Below, one piece after another: positions 21,368-24,613 of a stretch of 24,613 nucleotides of DNA; the stretch's first letter is position 1; every line of letters starts with the position of its first letter. This DNA is from an uncultured Eubacteriales bacterium (GTDB taxonomy: Bacteria; Bacillota; Clostridia; Peptostreptococcales; Anaerovoracaceae). The stretch lies in assembly GCA_900542245.1 (NCBI GenBank), contig UQMQ01000015.1, positions 1 through 24,613 of the forward strand, written 5' to 3'. The translations under genes were made by a program, and so were the position numbers. Under the pieces are notes generated by a model. That model saw nothing but the letters and a program-made list of their open reading frames with translations, had not been told where the DNA came from and ran no database searches.

Positions 21368-21982
21368 ATGGCACTTGAAAATAAATTAGGTCTGACAAGC
21401 TCCGCCGACCTTGCCCGTGAAGAAGAACGCATCAGTAAGAAAAAGGCTGTTGCGCTCTTTGAAACACGCTTACTCGATACTCTTCCGGCAGGTAAGTTTG
21501 TAACATTGCAGGCAATCCACAAGTACCTTTTTGAGGATATTTATGACTTTGCCGGAGAAATCCGCACGGTGAATATGGCGAAAGGTAATTTCCGCTTTGC
21601 ACCGCTTATGTACTTGCAAGTAGCACTTGAAAATATCGACAAAATGCCACAGTCAAATTTTAATCAGATAGTAGAAAAGTATGTTGAGATGAACATTGCC
21701 CACCCATTCCGTGAGGGTAACGGTCGCAGTACTCGCATTTGGCTTGACCATATCTTGAAAAATGAAATCGGCAAAGTTGTAGACTGGAGCAAGGTGGATA
21801 AAGAAGATTATCTCCTCGCAATGGAACGCAGTCCGATTAAAGATGTGGAGATTAAAGTGTTGCTAAAAGGTGCGCTTACGGACGAAATTAACAGCCGTGA
21901 AGTCTATATGAAAGGCATCGACCACAGTTACTATTACGAGGGGTACACGACATTCAAGGCGGAAGATTTGAGCAAGGAATGA
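21368..21982 (+). CDS. Class III Fic protein (NmFic-like AMP transferase)
   Basis: The 204-residue protein is a single-domain Fic enzyme. The full active-site motif HPFREGNGRSTR is at 112-123 (catalytic H112, metal-binding E116, R120 and R123). The flap region is near YDFAGEIRTVNMAKGNFRFA (59-78). The C-terminal helix carries SYYYEG (187-192), the S/T-xxx-E-G inhibitory motif that defines class III Fic proteins; E191 is the inhibitory glutamate. The C-terminal half closely resembles Neisseria meningitidis Fic, which AMPylates DNA gyrase subunit B when released from self-inhibition. A similar toxin-like role is inferred. GGAGGTG precedes the ATG. The next Fic gene starts 9 bp after its stop, so the two are surely cotranscribed. 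Confidence 0.93.
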   Translation: MALENKLGLTSSADLAREEERISKKKAVALFETRLLDTLPAGKFVTLQAIHKYLFEDIYDFAGEIRTVNMAKGNFRFAPLMYLQVALENIDKMPQSNFNQIVEKYVEMNIAHPFREGNGRSTRIWLDHILKNEIGKVVDWSKVDKEDYLLAMERSPIKDVEIKVLLKGALTDEINSREVYMKGIDHSYYYEGYTTFKAEDLSKE

Positions 21983-21991
21983 GGTGCAGAT

Positions 21992-23074
21992 ATGCCGGAT
22001 CAGAATTGGCAATTTGAACTGGAAGAATATATCAAGCAGGGCGAACCGGACAGAGCCGAAAAAAGTGAAGCGTGGCAAACTGCTATCGGCTTGCAGGCGG
22101 TTGACGGACTGAAAACCTCTGAATATTTGCTGGACACCGCAAAGGATCACATCGAGGGCAAAATCACCATTGATGAGGCTCAGAATCGTATTCACAGCTA
22201 TTACGAGCAGAGAACCACCCGCACCGAGGCTGAGGACAACACCAAAGAGGCAGATATTGTATCTGCAAGAATAACGAAGCTTTTGGGCGAAAAGGCGTTT
22301 CAGTTTTCCCCTGCCGAGTGGATTACCATTCACCGCAGATTGTTTGAGGGTGTATTTGACCACGCCGGACAAATCCGCAAGTATAACATTTCCAAAAAAG
22401 AATGGATACTGAACGGCGAAACAGTTATCTATGCTGATTTTAATAGCATAAAAGATACGTTGGATTATGATTTTGCCACCGAAAAACAGTTTTCCTATGA
22501 GGGACTGTCGGTTGAAGCATCGGTGAAGCATCTTGCAAAGTTTGCATCGGACATTTGGCAAATTCATCCCTTTGGCGAGGGTAACACAAGAGCCACCGCC
22601 GTGTTTATGATTAAGTATATGAAAACCTTTGGTTTCCGTTTCAACAATGATGCGTTCCGTGAAAACTCCTGGTATTTCCGTAATGCATTGGTTCGGGCAA
22701 ACTATAACGATTTGCAAAAAGGTATTCATTCCACCACAAAATTTTTGGAATTGTTTTTCTCAAATCTTCTGCTCGGCACAAATTACGAATTAAAGAATCG
22801 CTATATGCATGTTGATTTTGTGGATGAAAACACTTCCCAAAGTGCCAGAATCGAAACGCCAAAGTGCCAAATTGACACTTTGAAATGCACTTTAGAAGAA
22901 CTTGCGGTGTTAGATTTAATAAAAAAGAACCCGTCTGTTAAGCAAACCGAGCTTGCAGAACAAACAGGAAAGTCTGTCAGAAGTATAAAGCGCATTATTG
23001 ACTCTCTGAAAGAGAAACAATACATCCGTAGAGTTGACGGCAAACGCTACGGCAAGTGGGAAGTGTTGGTTTAA
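21992..23074 (+). CDS. Fic-family protein with VbhA-like N-terminus and winged-helix C-terminus
   Basis: The 360-residue protein has three parts. Residues about 25-75 (WQTAIGLQAVDGL, then IEGKITIDEA and SYYEQ) resemble the VbhA antitoxin module often fused before Fic domains, with D38-G39 where an E-G pair is usual. A Fic domain follows (about 105-265). Its motif HPFGEGNTRATA (192-203) keeps H192, E196, G197, N198 and R200 but has T199 for G and A203 for the last arginine. Residues about 300-358 form a winged helix (VKQTELAEQTGKSVRSIKRII). Catalytic competence for AMPylation is therefore uncertain. GAGGTG precedes the ATG. An in-frame relic of a class III Fic tail begins directly after its stop codon. 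Confidence 0.9.
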   Translation: MPDQNWQFELEEYIKQGEPDRAEKSEAWQTAIGLQAVDGLKTSEYLLDTAKDHIEGKITIDEAQNRIHSYYEQRTTRTEAEDNTKEADIVSARITKLLGEKAFQFSPAEWITIHRRLFEGVFDHAGQIRKYNISKKEWILNGETVIYADFNSIKDTLDYDFATEKQFSYEGLSVEASVKHLAKFASDIWQIHPFGEGNTRATAVFMIKYMKTFGFRFNNDAFRENSWYFRNALVRANYNDLQKGIHSTTKFLELFFSNLLLGTNYELKNRYMHVDFVDENTSQSARIETPKCQIDTLKCTLEELAVLDLIKKNPSVKQTELAEQTGKSVRSIKRIIDSLKEKQYIRRVDGKRYGKWEVLV

Positions 23075-23131
23075 TACATTTACCACAGTTACTACAAGGC
23101 AGATGCAATGTTTAAGACGGAAGAACTGTAG
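23075..23131 (+). pseudogene. Relic of a class III Fic C-terminus
   Basis: Directly after the TAA of the second Fic gene, and in the same frame, 18 codons read YIYHSYYKADAMFKTEEL before TAG. The Fic1 end reads HSYYYEGYTTFKAEDL. HSYY, FK and the E-(D/E)-L ending align, while the inhibitory E-G is replaced by K-A-D. Twelve bases (CCACAGTTACTA) are identical between 21922-21933 and 23083-23094. This is best read as the truncated end of another class III Fic gene. Confidence 0.65.
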
Positions 23132-23256
23132 GTGTGAGAGAATTTATGGTAGCACATACTTTCGTACAGTGCGGTTGGGAATTTTGAGAATTATCGAGAG
23201 GTTGTAAAATCATCTCGTCTAAATAAGTCCCGATTTATTTTCAAGCATCATTTTGT

Positions 23257-24549
23257 TCAGCCCTGTGCAATATATTTTTTATCCACGCCTCTGCCGACTG
23301 CGGCAATCAAGTTATCATCGCACATTTGCTTTGCAACGGTGTACGCTCTTGTTCTTTTAACACCGAGTAATTTCATAATTTCAGCTTCTGTGATTTGTCC
23401 GTTTTTGGAAATAAAATCAAGAATGTGTTCCTTTTGCGGCGTTAAATAAGTCTTGACCGCCAACGGCTCGGCAACACTCATATTCGGCAAAATCATTTTG
23501 AATGTGTTATGTGTTACCTCAATGCGAGGTTGAACGGAACAATTTTCATACAATTTATAAATTCTTCGTATGCCGGTTCCATAGGCTTCAATAAGCTTTA
23601 GGCGGTGGAATACTTCGGCAAGATTTTTGTTTCTCGGCTGTGAAATACCACTGCGAATATCATCAGCCGTTAGGCCGGGAAGAAGTCCGCCGATAGATAC
23701 AAATTCCATCTGCTTATCGTTGATATTGATAATGATACTTCCGCTGTAACTGTAATCACGGTGAACAACCGAATTGAGCAACGCCTCACGCAAAGCAGCT
23801 TCGGGATACTCAGATTTATCTATGCGTTCAAGACCTTTGAAAACCGAAGATGTGCGGTTGCTTAGCATAATATATCGAAATGTTTCATTAATTTGCTTAA
23901 ATATCGAGCCTTTGAATTCTCTGCTATCCTTAAAAGTTGTGTTTTCATCATCGCCGAACACGGCAACTTTGATTGAATGCTGACATTGGTCTGACATAAG
24001 CAGCGCCAAGTTGGTGAACAGTCCGTCGTTTTTATGAATCATACCGAGCGCCAAGTATTTTTCTTCGGAAAAATCAACGCCATAACTCTCAAACGCAGCA
24101 GCGGCAGAAGTGAAAGTCAACTCTTGTTCAATAGAACGCATTGATTCAAAATCGTCTCCGTCGCTGTCCTTAATCATTTGACGGATTTGTTCACTTGATG
24201 CCTGCACGCTTGAAGTGCCTTGTCTGACATAAACACCGTTTGGCTTCAACCCTTTTGAACGCAGGTAGTAGGGCTTATTCGTACCCTCGCTGATTGTAAT
24301 GCGAACGACCTTGTTTTCCTGAATAGTGTATTTCACAAACATCGTCACATCGGGAAGAATAGCGTCACGAATTCCGTTAGTAATACGAGTATATTCGTCA
24401 TCAACATTGTTCAAGCCGACAGCGTTTCCGTCATTATCAATACCGATATACAAAACGCCGCCGTCCGTATTTGCGAATGCGATAACCTCTTTATATATTT
24501 CTTCGGTGAATCCGGATTTGAATTCAATGTTTTCCGTTTCAAAATTCAT
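23257..24549 (-). CDS. AlbA_2 (Schlafen-like) and HATPase_c_4 DNA/RNA-binding protein
   Basis: The 430-residue protein starts with an AlbA_2/Schlafen AlbA domain (about 4-120): NIEFKSGF, then FANTDGGVLYIGIDNDG and a VYVRQGTSSV stretch. A HATPase_c_4 region follows (about 245-345) with YPEAALREALLNSVVHRDYSYSG and IEAYGTGIRRIYKLY. A winged helix closes it (about 370-428, ITEAEIMKLLGVKRTRAYTVAKQM). Proteins of this build are often annotated as RecG-like helicases but lack helicase motifs. They are common near mobile DNA, and their function (transcription regulator, RNA-binding or nuclease) is not settled. GGAGG precedes the ATG. It converges on the Fic genes with 125 bp between it and the Fic relic. 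Confidence 0.88.
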   Translation of the reverse strand: MNFETENIEFKSGFTEEIYKEVIAFANTDGGVLYIGIDNDGNAVGLNNVDDEYTRITNGIRDAILPDVTMFVKYTIQENKVVRITISEGTNKPYYLRSKGLKPNGVYVRQGTSSVQASSEQIRQMIKDSDGDDFESMRSIEQELTFTSAAAAFESYGVDFSEEKYLALGMIHKNDGLFTNLALLMSDQCQHSIKVAVFGDDENTTFKDSREFKGSIFKQINETFRYIMLSNRTSSVFKGLERIDKSEYPEAALREALLNSVVHRDYSYSGSIIININDKQMEFVSIGGLLPGLTADDIRSGISQPRNKNLAEVFHRLKLIEAYGTGIRRIYKLYENCSVQPRIEVTHNTFKMILPNMSVAEPLAVKTYLTPQKEHILDFISKNGQITEAEIMKLLGVKRTRAYTVAKQMCDDNLIAAVGRGVDKKYIAQG

Positions 24550-24613
24550 ATCGGTGTTCCTCCAAATAAATTATCGTTTTACAATTATAATTATATCCAT
24601 TTTTCTTCCTTTG

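Noticed and set aside
20770..24613. Attachment-site duplication of the tRNA-Ser 3' end
   Set aside because: No second copy of the T arm or acceptor end is visible to the right inside the window, and no integrase adjoins the tRNA.

Overview
The window reads as chromosomal DNA from a Gram-positive anaerobe of the Bacillota, most likely class Clostridia. The supporting signs are strong AGGAGG-type ribosome binding sites, the order prfA, sua5, rpiB, upp, a SleL-like family 18 glycosidase, two iron-containing alcohol dehydrogenases, a ferredoxin-nitroreductase and an Rpn-family nuclease with an octapeptide tail. Most genes are G+C-rich. A genus cannot be named from this sequence alone.

Layout. 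Positions 1-4,200 are on the minus strand: tRNA-Leu(CAG) with its own promoter and terminator, an AI-2E-type membrane permease, a ferredoxin-nitroreductase, an orphan tyrosine recombinase and a GH18 glycosidase. Positions 4,430-5,995 are on the plus strand: an iron alcohol dehydrogenase and a 100-residue protein of unknown function. Positions 6,016-14,263 are on the minus strand: a GT51 peptidoglycan glycosyltransferase, a LysO-type lysine exporter, rplM-rpsI, then a housekeeping run transcribed prfA, sua5, rpiB, upp, tyrS. Positions 14,455-20,450 are mixed: a PAP2 phosphatase, an Rpn nuclease, a YqhD/BdhA-type alcohol dehydrogenase, a diacylglycerol kinase-like lipid kinase and an M29 aminopeptidase. 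tRNA-Ser(CGA) lies at 20,702-20,790.

Downstream of tRNA-Ser the DNA becomes visibly more A+T-rich and looks acquired. It holds a broken helix-turn-helix gene (start codon ATA, one-base frameshift), a class III Fic protein with the C-terminal SYYYEG inhibitory motif, a second Fic protein with a VbhA-like N-terminus, a degenerate active-site motif and a winged-helix tail, a short relic of another class III Fic C-terminus, and a convergent AlbA_2 (Schlafen-like) gene. This Fic cluster is the most interesting part of the window.

How the genes fit together. The prfA to tyrS run and rplM-rpsI serve translation (peptide release, tRNA t6A modification, Tyr-tRNA charging, ribosomal proteins), with pyrimidine salvage and pentose phosphate genes interleaved. 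prmC, often found between prfA and sua5, is absent there; two 53-bp direct repeats occupy the space. GT51, PAP2 and GH18 are cell-wall or lipid-carrier genes. The dehydrogenases and ferredoxin-nitroreductase fit fermentative redox metabolism. The Fic/AlbA_2 genes look like a toxin or defence island, but no attachment-site repeat for tRNA-Ser was found inside the window.
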